Positions 38,801 through 54,518 of a stretch of 64,000 nucleotides of DNA are shown piece by piece. How positions within the stretch are numbered: position 1 is the first letter of the stretch; the number at the start of each line of letters is the position of its first letter. The notes under the pieces were generated by a model, which was not told where the DNA came from, did not search any database, and saw nothing but the letters and a program-made list of their open reading frames with translations. The stretch lies in NCBI RefSeq assembly GCF_000150275.1, contig NW_002060973.1:270722-334721 (forward strand). Direction: 5' to 3'. The stretch comes from Trichoplax adhaerens (taxonomy: Eukaryota > Placozoa > Uniplacotomia > Trichoplacea > Trichoplacidae). The translations under genes were made by a program, and so were the position numbers.

Positions 38801-41800
38801 TAGTAAGTTAAGTTAGTTCTTGCACAACACATTAACTACACCGGTATTGCACATCATAATATACGAGTGCAGTCAAAAGGATTGTTATTTCAGAACCTAA
38901 CCTTTTGCAGCACCAGCGACTGCAGCTAAATATTGAATGACTTTCTTGGTATTTTCAGTTTTTCCAGCACCAGATTCACCCCTAGGAAATGGAAGTAAAG
39001 ATGACGTTTATATAAGATTAGATGAGATTGAGAGTTGGTTGATGATCTCCATTTCTGAAATCAATCTATTTGATGTTCCTTACGTGCATAGGATGGATTG
39101 ATCTTCGCGTTCTGATGTTGATTACAAAATGAAAAGAAAGCCGACATTAATAAATGAAAGTACGCGTCATGATGCAAGGATAGACTTAAGTTTTAACTCT
39201 ACATGAACGACAATGTCCTACAACAGTCAAGGCAATGACTATACTGTCTATAGCGACTACTATTAAGGCATATGCCATCGATAGCCATCAAGGATGACAA
39301 GTGAACACAGTTTACAGACAGTAAGTTCTGCCAACAGCGTCGATATCATGATCATCAAGGATGACTAATATTGACATCGATCGCTTGCTTGTCTATTACC
39401 GATGGCTATTGGTAGCAGTGGTCATCTTGCATTTCAATCGCCTAGAAAACCTTAATTTACACTTACCCAAAAGCATACACCTATAAGCTTGATCGGTAAT
39501 GGCATAAATATGTGGCGGCACTTCATGTCGTTTTTTACTTTTATACAATTCGACGACTTCATCGGTATAAATGGGATAGCGTTTATACGGATTGACCACA
39601 ACACAAAATAAACCGGAATATGTCTAATGATAGCAAGGTAAAAAGACAATACACAAATTAGCATGGTATTGGAGAAGAGCAATCCAACAGCAATCAATAA
39701 GCAATCATAGAGAAAGTTATTTTCCTTGCGTGAACAAAAAGAATCAACACATTCTAAAGTGGAATAATACAAGCTATTATAGAGAAGAAAGAAGCAGGAA
39801 AATAGACCGCTGTTAGCGACTGTTTTTAATCCTGCACAGTCAAGGTCTGTGAAATGGCCATGTCTCACTCTGAAATCCGATTCCCCCAATTTTCTTCTTA
39901 GGAGAAAGGGAGACGTTAACAAGTAATCAATACTGTTTGGCTTCAACGACTCAAAAGGATTATCAGGATCGTATTGGCGAGGGTTTCTTACGAGCTAATG
40001 GTGATCATCCTCGACATCTCTTGACTTGATTTTCCTTTCTTCCCATCAAGACAGAAGAAAACGATCCTTTGCATTGCTTACAACTATACTTTCTAGCTGT
40101 CATCTCGGCAAAGCGATCAGATCGCTTAAACGACTAAAATGATCACAACCATCTCTGGACTTGTTGTGTTACTAATGAAACGTATGTTTTCTCATACAAC
40201 AATTGAATTATTTTGTGTATCTGTTGATGTACTAGTACTAGGATAACATTGCTGATGTCGATGGCAAATGAGGATATTACCAAATCATTGTTAACGTATG
40301 TTTAATCATACAACAATTCAATTACTTGGTGTCGATTTGAAAAGTATCAATCATTCTTAACGCATGTTATATCCTACTGCAATTAGATTACTTTGTATCA
40401 GTTTGATGAGTATTAGGATAAATATGCTGATGTCGATGGTCCATCGAGAAGGTGGACTAAAATGATTTTAAACGCATATTTTATCCTATCTCAATTCAGT
40501 TACTTTTACATTTTGACGAGTAGTCGGATAGCCTTAGTGACGGCGATGGTCAATCAAGAGAGCGCCAATTCATTCTTAACGCATATTTTATCGTATAATA
40601 ATTGAATTACTTTGGATGAGTTTGATGAGCATTAGGATAATATTTGCTGACGTCGATGGTCAAATTAAGAGATCGCCAAATCATATTGAACGCATGTTTT
40701 ATCCTCCAACAATTGAATTACTTTGTTTCGGCTTGATGAGTATTAGGATAACATTGACTGATGTCGATGGTCAATCAAGAGGGCGCTAAATCATGTTCAA
40801 CGTCTATTTTATCCTACAGCAATTCAATCGCTTTAACAATGATTTGTATCCATTTGACGAGTAGAACGACAACATGCTTTGCCGATATCGATGATTAATA
40901 GGAGATGAGACAACAATTCAATTAGTTTGTACTTTGGGTACTAGAAATAACATCGCTAACGTCGATGGCCCATGAGGATTTTGCCAAATTATTTTGAAGC
41001 ATTTGATCATACCGCATTTCAATAACTTTGTAGCTACTAGATGAGCAGGATGATAACATGCTTTGCTGATATCGATGGTCAAGAAGAGATGATACAACCA
41101 ACAATCCAATGACTTTGTATCGACTGGATGAGTCTAGGATAACACTACTAATGTCGATGACCAATGAGGATATTGCCTACCAAATCATTTTGAAGCCATA
41201 CACTATTTGATCCTATCCCATTTAACAATTTTGTAACTGGTGGATGATCAATAAAGAGATTGCGAAATCCTATTCAACGTTAACGCGATGAAAAAGAGAG
41301 CCTGCTGCTCGCGGTAGGTTGTTCAAAGAATGGCTTGAATGGATCATTTTTCAGCAATCACTTTGTCCTCATCAACAATCCTATGTCTGGAACAATATCG
41401 CCATCCCTCAAGGATGGCAATCATTTAAAATCCTACAAATGACAAACTACCCTAGGTAGACACTCTTGGTAGATTTTGCTCATCGTTATCCTAGTCAAGT
41501 GATGACGAAATTGTCTGTAAAAAGATTATTTTTCAAATCGGTGTCTACAGGGGTAGGGACTAGGAGAATCTCCTATGTCCTCCTTTCATCCATACAGCAA
41601 TCGCTTTCCTTCATCATCATTTGCTCCAATCCAATCGGTATTCTATCCCTATCAATTTGATGTCTATTCGAAGAGTGCGTGAAACGATCACTTTGCTCAT
41701 CATAATCATGGATCTCTACAACGAGTCGTTCTAGAGGTCCATGGCATGCTCATGATTGCATTTGACTGAATGGGATGTCCTCGCTTACTATACGAGCGAG

Positions 41801-44800
41801 AATTGATTTTCTCGCATGATCAAGTTTCATGATAGGGTTATGCTGGAACGGAACGATTTGATGTCTATTAATAGGTGCCTGAAACGATTATTTTGCTCAG
41901 CATGATATGCCTCGATGGACAATCAGTTTGCTCCATCATCCTTTGCATAAAAACCAACAACATCGAATGCTGTTGACGATATCAAGGATTGATTGGTGTG
42001 CTAATCTTCTTCGTGTCCAAGCCAATCATTTTGTCGCCATGTCCAATGGCGGCAAACTGTATTTCCGATGCCGATTGGGACTGTTCAAAGTATTCACGAT
42101 AGCACTAAGTGAATCAATGATGGCGGTCCTTATCCAACCCCTTATATTCTAGTGCCCCATGATGGCTTCCTATTCAACTTTTTAACTTGGCGACCTACTA
42201 CAGACAATAACGTATGGTGCTACTGTATTCAATTAATTAGTGGGAAAACTGTTTCTAAATCAGCGGCCAAGAATGGGCTGCTCAGCCATCCATCTTTCAC
42301 GAAATTATTGAGCACAAGTGTAGTTGAATTGGTCTGCACATTTGTTCCAGTCAGTCTCTTTCCCCTTGCTTCTAGGCCTCTATTTTACCTCTTTCTTGTT
42401 CAATTCCTTCCTTGATTAATATAACATTCATTGAGTTGATTTTACCAGCAATGATGATGGTCAAGAATCCAATGGAATGGATAGATCCACACTGCAATTC
42501 TATTTTCGAACGCGGAGAACAAGAATTGTGCGGCTAATACTCGCTAACTAATGAATCTCAATCCTGTCAGGGAAATGCAACTAGAAAAGTGTGGATATCC
42601 TGTTGTATAGTCGCTTTCAGTTTATTGAGTGACAAGAACAGCCATAGCGGAAGCGGCAGCGATGAGTAAAGTCAAGGCCACTTTTCAAGCGAATCCATGA
42701 TGGATAAAATACAGGTCTAAGATAAAAGGAATGCTGGATCATTCTGGCTATGATATCGAATCGATTGGCTTTGAGAGCTTTGGAATAGCTCACAGTAAAC
42801 CAATCTACCTTGGTATCCAAGGTTTGTCATTTCGATTGTCGACTCTCCCTCTTTCCCTCATGTCAACTGCATCAGCACTAAAAGTCATCCGTAAGCAAAA
42901 AAACAATTTCTTGACCTATCCATCAACATTGCAAATAAGGTGGCCTTGTCTGTGGCATCCAAACAAGGTCAATAACAGTATTTTCTTTACCCTTTAAAAA
43001 TAACATGGAGGAAAAGTCATGGAGAATGGGGGAGGGAGGAAATGAAAAGTTCTACTTTATCCCTATGATGGATAGCATTCAATCTCGATAATAATTCTGT
43101 AATAGGATTGCCACAGAATCAATAGGCTATCATCAAAGTTAGGGCAGTCAAAGTTTAAGCTTGATTATGAACGATGATGGCTAGAAAAAGGCACAACACT
43201 TCAACATTGCTAGTCTAAACAAGCAGCATTTTGATCATGGAAAAGAGGCTTTCAAGATCATCCAGTGTACAAGCCCAACAACATGGTCGAAAGATGACTC
43301 TATCCATATACGAAGAATAGCCAACAACAAGGCAGTATCGTTATGATGGCTCCATGACTTGAATGGGACAAATTCAAGGGAAATGGTTTTGCACTGCTAC
43401 TGGCGGTTTGCCTAATGAAGGTTGGAAAAATGTTGCCATTCCCAGTGATGGGAAAATACAGTCGGTAAGCGACCATTTTGACTATCGATGAAGGGACTCC
43501 AGGCATCTATTTTCATGTTGCTTTCTACATGCATGATTCAAAGCCATTTCAACAATCGCCATCAGGCGATATGGTCAATGCTATTGGCTAACGAAATGAA
43601 AGAGAGGATAAGAGAAATGAAAGGTGAGCGAGAAGATGGCGTTGTTGTTGAGTCAATGGTCGAGAAGTAGCCGAGGGAAGAGTATCCTTTGGAGTTGTGT
43701 ACGACTGTCAAGTCGTGCCTGGCGCTGTTGTCGTTGCAGTCATGATGGTGTAGGGATGAGAAGAAGGGAAATTCCTTGTTGCAGTTAGCTTAAGCAATTT
43801 CCTTTCCTCATCATGACTGTCTGTAAGAGCTATAATGGAAAAGGACGAAGAGAGGCAGCACGAATGATCCTTTCTCATCATCAAAGCAAGTCAAGATGCA
43901 AAATTAATAGACTATCGACTGCCTATGGCGATGGAGTAAAGTTGGGCAGCCACACGTAGCGTAGAATGATCCATATCGTTGATAGAAGGGGAAAAGAATG
44001 GAAAAGCATGGCAAGTTGGAGCTAAAGCATCAAGATTGGAGAGATCATCTACTCCAAGATTGAATGCATGAAGAAAAAGAAAGCGGCAGACAAAACAAAG
44101 AATGGTATTCCAGCGCTTGGAAAAGTCCAAGGCGCTGAATGGGCAACAAGATGTTGGCAAGCACTAAGTGCGTTGAAAAAGTGTAGAAAGAGAGAGAGAG
44201 ACTGGCAAGGAGAAGAGAAGCGTTAAGCAAGTGTAGACTATCAAGGGAATACACGATCGTGTTGACAATCCTTTCGCGACATGTTGGACTCGATCGTGAA
44301 AAGGAGCCATGTTGAAAATGATGGCACTGCAAGGATTCGTTTAAAGTGGATAGAAAGGAAAAGGCGATTTATGGAAAACAAGAGCAAGAAAAGAAACGTC
44401 TTGAAAGGGGTGGGAAAAAAAGAAGGAAGGAAGGGGAAAAGAGAAGGAAAAAGCAGACAAAAATATACTCCACCCTTCTTGACTTACATAAATTAATCCG
44501 GAAAAATAGCGATCGCGTAAATTATGCAAGACCGAAGCTTCGTTCAAATAAGTTAAATCCGCCATGTCTTCCACCTTGTCGAATTTGGGTGGATTCATCT
44601 TTTGAATGTCTTCACGATTAATCGTCGTTGTACGGCCATCATTTAATTGCACAGTCGCTTCATCACCACGTTCACTCTTAATACTGGCTGCCGTAAAACC
44701 ATGATTATCATCAGGGATCCATACATACTTTTTGGCCATCCATTGCGCTTGGACGGCAGGATCGATAAATGCTCTTTTTTCCACAACAAGATGCTTCAAT

Positions 44801-44820
44801 TCCTTGGCAGAGCTTTTCAT
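29803..44820 (-). CDS. MYH10: Non-muscle/smooth-type myosin II heavy chain, many exons
   Basis: A class II myosin heavy chain of usual architecture. The first coding exon (44820-44488) has the N-terminal SH3-like region, [19 protein letters not shown] and [14 protein letters not shown]. After a 4.9-kb intron, exon 39623 onward reads [19 protein letters not shown]. Motor motifs: P-loop GESGAGKT (38957-38980), switch 1 NDNSSRF (38441-38461), switch 2 DIAGFE (37193-37210), [10 protein letters not shown] near 36150-36180. The neck and IQ region is near 35340-35420 ([17 protein letters not shown]). A coiled-coil rod spans about 35240-29900 in roughly twenty short exons. The tailpiece exon 29887-29803 ends [19 protein letters not shown], non-helical and acidic, as in non-muscle isoforms. 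It binds actin and makes contractile filaments. A TGA lies in frame above the first exon, so Met at 44820 is the likely start. The symbol is the human family analogue; one-to-one orthology to MYH9 or MYH10 is not implied. Confidence 0.95.
40160..41300. repeat. ~110-bp minisatellite in myosin intron 1
   Basis: The word aacgcatgttttatcctac or variants recurs at about 40180, 40293, 40361, 40473, 40580, 40691 and 40801, mostly 107-113 bp apart. Each copy includes caattgaattactttgt, gatgagtattaggataac, gctgatgtcgatggtcaat and gagggcgccaaatcat. Four or so more diverged copies run to about 41300. Confidence 0.85.
41301..44487. other. Rest of myosin intron 1
   Basis: Less AT-rich than the other introns and full of short open frames on both strands, but no domain or splice-consistent exon was found. 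Diverged repeats are visible, such as gatgtctatt...gtgcctgaaacgatt...ttgctca near 41655 and 41862. The size and composition would suit intronic regulatory DNA, which I cannot show. Confidence 0.35.
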
Positions 44821-44871
44821 CTTGCCTACTTGCTTTTTCCTCTCGTCGCTCTCAACACTTGGATTCAATCA

Positions 44872-45572
44872 CTGAAATGGCACTAATTATCCACTTGTTC
44901 AATTCCACTTTCCTCAATCGCCAATTTTCAACGATCAATAACGCTAATGGCTGCAATTTCACGACTAATGGATGGCGCTAGCAAAGAAATTTTTTTCTCA
45001 ACCAGGCAAGCAAGCAGCCACAAGATTTGCGGCCCTTGAAGAACAGTACTGACACCTAGACGCCAGTGGGTCAAGATATGACCGGTGGAGAGGGGGGGGG
45101 GGTTAAAGGTGGGGGCACCAATGGGGGTGCTTGACCAGGTCAGTTTGGTCTTGGTCCAGTACGGTACCACCACTGGCCCACCAAGCAGTAGGGTGTTGTT
45201 GTGTATGGTAGCACTCACCGGTGTGGCGACGAGCGGTGCGGGTCCAAGAGGCAGCGATGACAACCCTGATGGTTGACGGATTGCAGTGTGTTTGACGCCT
45301 GATGAGGGGAACGTATATACAGTCGTATGCTGCTAGCACATGAATCAATCACCAGACAGGGATAGGCGTGGTATCACTATGGTGGTGTACTTGAAACGCA
45401 GTCACAGGAAGCGTGTCGATCAATAGGACAGTCAGTATAACGTAATGCTAGGCGATGTTTCGTCACGTCCATAATGTCCTTTCCGTCCGTGATTACCCCA
45501 CGTCGCCATGGACTGTCCACGACTGGTTGTCGTCGTCGAGGTACCTCCAGCATTGTCGATGATCCATCCAAG
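44872..45572 (-). promoter_or_regulatory. Putative 5'UTR/promoter region of the myosin gene
   Basis: An acceptor-like ccatttcag (ending at 44872) lies directly before the first coding exon. With the in-frame TGA after it, it indicates a 5'UTR intron. Upstream, 45000-45560 is GC-rich with many CG pairs, suggesting the promoter. It contains an 11-G run (45092-45102). Long open frames on the minus strand here are Pro/Ser/Thr-rich and unsupported. Confidence 0.4.
45092..45102 (+). repeat. Poly-G tract (11 G)
   Basis: Third long G run of the window, in the GC-rich region upstream of the myosin gene. Confidence 0.9.
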
Positions 45573-45573
45573 C

Positions 45574-45602
45574 TCTCTTTCTCTCTCTCTCTCTCCTCTC
45601 CT
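45574..45602 (+). repeat. CT microsatellite
   Basis: A run of tctctctctctctctc followed by ctctcctctcctc at the boundary between the GC-rich myosin upstream region and the satellite array. Confidence 0.85.
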
Positions 45603-47460
45603 CGATGGTCTAATCTCTTTTAATCAGCATGCTGATGGATTACAAGGATGAGCAGCTGCCATCATCCAGGTCAAAATAGGCTTCTTTCAACTCGGAATAG
45701 TGGACATGAATGGACACCAGGTCCTGTCGAGGTTGCACTTTCTGTACACAACACATGAGCTGATGGACGAAGAGAGGGGCTACAGGGTAGACAAATCCGT
45801 TCAGGCTTTCTTTTTTAACTTCGTGGGGCTAATCTCTTGTAACAGCATGCTGATGGATTACAAGCATGAGCAGCTGCCATCATCCAGGTCAAAATAGGCT
45901 TCTTTCAACTCGGAATAGTGGACATGAATGGACACCAGGTCCTGTCGAGGTTGCACTTTCTGTACACAACACATGAGCTGATGGACGAAGAGAGGGGCTA
46001 CGGGGTAGACAAATCCGTTCAGGCTTTCTTTTTTAACTTCGTGGGGCTAATCTCTTGTAACAGCATGCTGATGGATTACAAGCAAGAGCAACTTCCAGCA
46101 TCCTGGTCAAAATAAGCTTCTTTCAACTCTATGCCTTACAGTGGCATGGAATAGTGGACATGAATGGACACCAGGTCCTATCGAGGTTGCACTTTCTGTA
46201 CACAACACATGAGCTGATGGACGAAGAGAGGGGCTACGGGTAGACAAATCCGTTCAGGCTTTCTTTTTGAACTTCGTGGGGCTAATCTCTTGTAACAGCA
46301 TGCTGATGGATTACAAGCATGAGCAGCTGCCATCATCCAGGTCAAAATAGGCTTCTTTCAACTCTATACCTTACAGTGGCGTGGAATAGTGGACAGGAAT
46401 GGACACCAGGTCCTGTTGAGGTTGCACTTTCTGTACACAACACATGAGCTGATAGGCGAAGAGAGGGGCTACGGGGCAGACAAATCCGTCCAGGCTTCTT
46501 AACTTCATGGGGCTAATCTCTTGTAACAGCATGCTGATGGATTACAAGGATGAGCAACTTCCAGCATCCTGGTCAAAATAAGCTTCTTTCAACTCTATGC
46601 CTTACAGTGGCATGGAATCGTGGACAGGAATGGACACCAGGTCCTATCGAGGTTGCACTTTCAGTGCACAACACATCAACTGATAGGCGAAGAGAGGGGC
46701 TACGGGAAAGACAAATCCGTCCAGGCTTTCTTTCTTAACTGCATGGGGCTAATCTCTTGTAACAGCATAGTGATGGGTTACAAGGATGAGCAACTTCCAT
46801 CAATTAGCGAGGTCAAAATACACTTCTTTTTACCTCTATGCCTTGCAGTGGCATGGAACACATGAGCTTATACGCGAAGAGAGACCCTGAGGTAGACGAA
46901 TTCGTCCAGGCTTTCTTACTTACCTTCATGCGGCTTATCTCTTGCAACAACATGCTGATGGATTACAAGGATGAGTAATTTCCATGATCGAGGTCAAAAT
47001 ACACTTCTTTTACCTTTATGCCTTACAGTGGCATAGAATATTGCACATCAATTGAGACCTGTCGAGGTTGAAGTTTCAGGACATAGCACATTAGCTTATG
47101 CTACTAGTAGAGAGGGATGATGGATTAGAATGATTGCCATTTTCCATCATACAGGTAAAAAATACTCTCTTTTTTAACTGTATGCGGCCTTGCAGTGGCA
47201 TGGAATGCATACGCATAATGCACAAGAATTGACGCCAGTCGAGATGCAGTTTCAGCATGCAACGCATACGCGTCTACCGGGTAGACGAATCCCTCCAGGC
47301 TTTCTCTCTTACCTTCATCGGCAAATCTCCTACAATACCATACTAATGGATTAGAATGATCGCCATCTTCTATCGTACAGGTTAAAAATACTCTTATTTA
47401 CCTCCATACCGTCGAGGCTTTCTCTCTGACCTCGATGAGCCAATCTCTTGCAACACCATC
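45603..47460. repeat. Satellite-like array, 218-bp and ~235-bp unit subtypes
   Basis: Units marked by gacatgaatggacaccaggt or gacaggaatggacaccaggt start at 45703, 45921, 46157, 46392 and 46623 (spacing 218, 236, 235, 231). A partial copy precedes them, and increasingly decayed copies continue to about 47460. The longer subtype has an extra ctatgccttacagtggcatg segment. The first two full copies are almost identical, so that end of the array is young while the far end is old. Each good copy has the same ~65-codon open frame, which follows from copying and has no recognised domain. Confidence 0.93.
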
Positions 47461-47769
47461 CTGATGGTTTTGAATGATCGCAGTTTCATTACTCAACGCC
47501 TTTACTGTATTATACATACGCGAATATTTTGTCCATATTGAAATACACCACATATACAACATTCAAGCTTCGATGGGAGCACCACTGGCCTACTTTCAAA
47601 TAACATTCAAACATGATTCATTGAACGGAATACATGTTAGTCTGTACGTCTATAGACGCGTCGATTCCCTCGTGCAATGCCCAAAATCTAGTATCCTGTC
47701 CGCATTGATATACATGCAGTATTGCGTAGACGAGTACGTACAATTTCAGATAATGAATGGACCTTCCTT

Positions 47770-48420
47770 GATCCATTGCGAAGTAGATAGAAATCAGCCT
47801 GTATTGATACTATAACTACAAAAATAGTAAGCCAAAGCATCGATCACTCATCCAATTTCATTCTCATACCGGTACACTTTCAGAAATTGGATGTTGAATC
47901 TTTCTTGATGACTTCTAAAGTAGATAGGCATCACCCTGTATACTGATACTGTAACTGCATGAGGAATAGACTAAAAGCATCGATCTCTGATCCAATTTCA
48001 TTCTCATACCGAAACACTTTCAGAAACTGAATATTGGATCTTTCTTGATTAATTCTAAAGTAGATAGACATCATCAGGCATGGATACTACAATTACAACA
48101 GGAGTAGACAAAAAAAACATCGATCGATGATCCAATTTCACTCTCATACTGAAACACTTTCAGAAATGGAATATTGGATCTTTCTTGCTCCATTCTAAAG
48201 TAGATAGACATCATCGTGCATGGATACTGTATACTGCAATTGCAAGAGGAGTAGACAAAAAATATCGATCGATGATCCAATTTCATTCTCATATTGGGAC
48301 ACTTTCAGAAATTGAATAGGGAACCTTTAAAGCTTGATCAATTCTAAAGCAGATCGACATCATCAGGCATTGATACTACTGTACAATTGCAATAGGAGTA
48401 GACCAACCGATGGCCATGCT
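47770..48420. repeat. ~140-bp tandem repeat, about five copies
   Basis: The word aagtagatag recurs at 47781, 47918, 48058 and 48198, with a variant at 48347 (spacing 137, 140, 140, 149). Each unit also carries gatccaatttcattctcata, acactttcagaaattgaat and ggatctttcttgat. No conserved frame. It directly follows the decayed end of the preceding array after a ~300-bp spacer (47461-47769) that holds an unsupported 113-codon open frame (47474-47815). Confidence 0.88.
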
Positions 48421-49879
48421 CACTTTTATAACCGGTAATAACAAATGTTATCACAGAGTCAATCCATGAAAACTACTCCATGGATAAGTACATAGAAGGG
48501 GGCAGGTTTTTACGTTATACGAGTACAATACCTAGTGTAGGACATCAGCATGTATAAACTAGAGAAAATTATCTGTCACTAGGCACTTAATCACAAATAC
48601 ATTCTGTACGAGTACCTGTACACTCTTCAACATACTGGATCAGCTATGATATTGGCGTACAGCAGGCTGTAAAATAGAAAACGTCTCTTCCCTAGCGTCA
48701 AGTTACAAGAGGATATCAAAATTTCTTTATTTCCAAATTATCAGTTTACTGAGATACGGGTTAAGTGTTCTAAAGAGTAGCTAGCTACAACGACATGTAT
48801 GATGTACTATCCACTAATGTAAATGCACATAACACACTTCATTTTTGAAGCAAATTCAATTAAAGAAAAATGTCTGTCTGGGGAAAGAGCAGTATAGAGA
48901 CTGAATTGTTGCTCTGTATTTTAGCGAGTCTTATACAGTTTTTAGATAGCTACCCCATGATCCATACTGTAGTCTAGTCTAAGAGGCTAAAATTAGATAG
49001 CATGCGTTCATTAGCCATGGAGATAAAGTACAAATCATTATCATTTGAACACTGTGAATAAGACGTAGTATAACGAAGCTTAAACACTGGATAATCAATT
49101 ATATCAATGCATACGAATAGAATAATGTTCTAGCATATAGACTATTGCAACAAAACGATTGGAAATATTCGTTGTAGCATCACATTTATGTTATATAATA
49201 CAAATACCAAAGCACTATGGAGCATCGAATCTTTCTAGTTCGACAATATTACAGCAATTTTTCTTACGTTACTAAAGACAAGAAATTTGTAAAGCGATAC
49301 TGCCGGCCTTATCCGAGTTCATACTGAATGTACAATACACTGAGAAGTTTCCATTAATTATATCAAATCATCAATGGCTATCAATAGAATTTTACTGCAA
49401 TGATGACACCAAAACATTATAACAGAGACGCTACAACAACGCCAACACTTTCATGCAATCATTATCAAAATTACCTGCCATGTCCATCTCTCATGCGCGT
49501 ACGCACAGTACGTACATAATTTTATATTAGATCATCGATATCATGATCAATTGATACGATTTAAAGATACAATTGAAAATGATCATTAGCAATACAATTA
49601 AGTAATGACTCAAAACTGGCATCAATTTTAAATGTAACAAATGTTATTCAATGAGTCTATAAAACAACATTTAAAATTAATATGGACTTGATGTAGATGG
49701 AAGCCCAATCTTAAATTGTAAAAGATAAATATTATCGGTTGTACCTACAAGGATACTTTACAAGGCTTGAATACCGTCATTGGAATTCTATTAACATGCA
49801 CTGCAGATATTGTGACGCAAATATCGCCAAAGGATACCCATTCCCATCTTTACCATCATTTCAGTATAATGCAAAAGGA
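48421..49879. other. Gap downstream of GRB2
   Basis: No supported gene. The part next to 49879 is the GRB2 3'UTR. A short minus-strand stretch near 49484-49530 encodes an Arg-rich run ending at a gtaatt donor, but has no partner exon. Confidence 0.4.

Positions 49880-54518
<4,639 letters not shown>

Noticed and set aside
39452-39946. A 164-codon minus-strand frame overlapping myosin exon 39623
   Set aside because: It runs in the wrong frame over a certain myosin exon and into the intron; its hydrophobic content is that of shadow translation.
45700-46115. Repeated 65-codon frames (MDMNGHQVLSRLHF...) as a gene family
   Set aside because: They are successive copies of the 218-bp satellite unit; the frame breaks in older copies.
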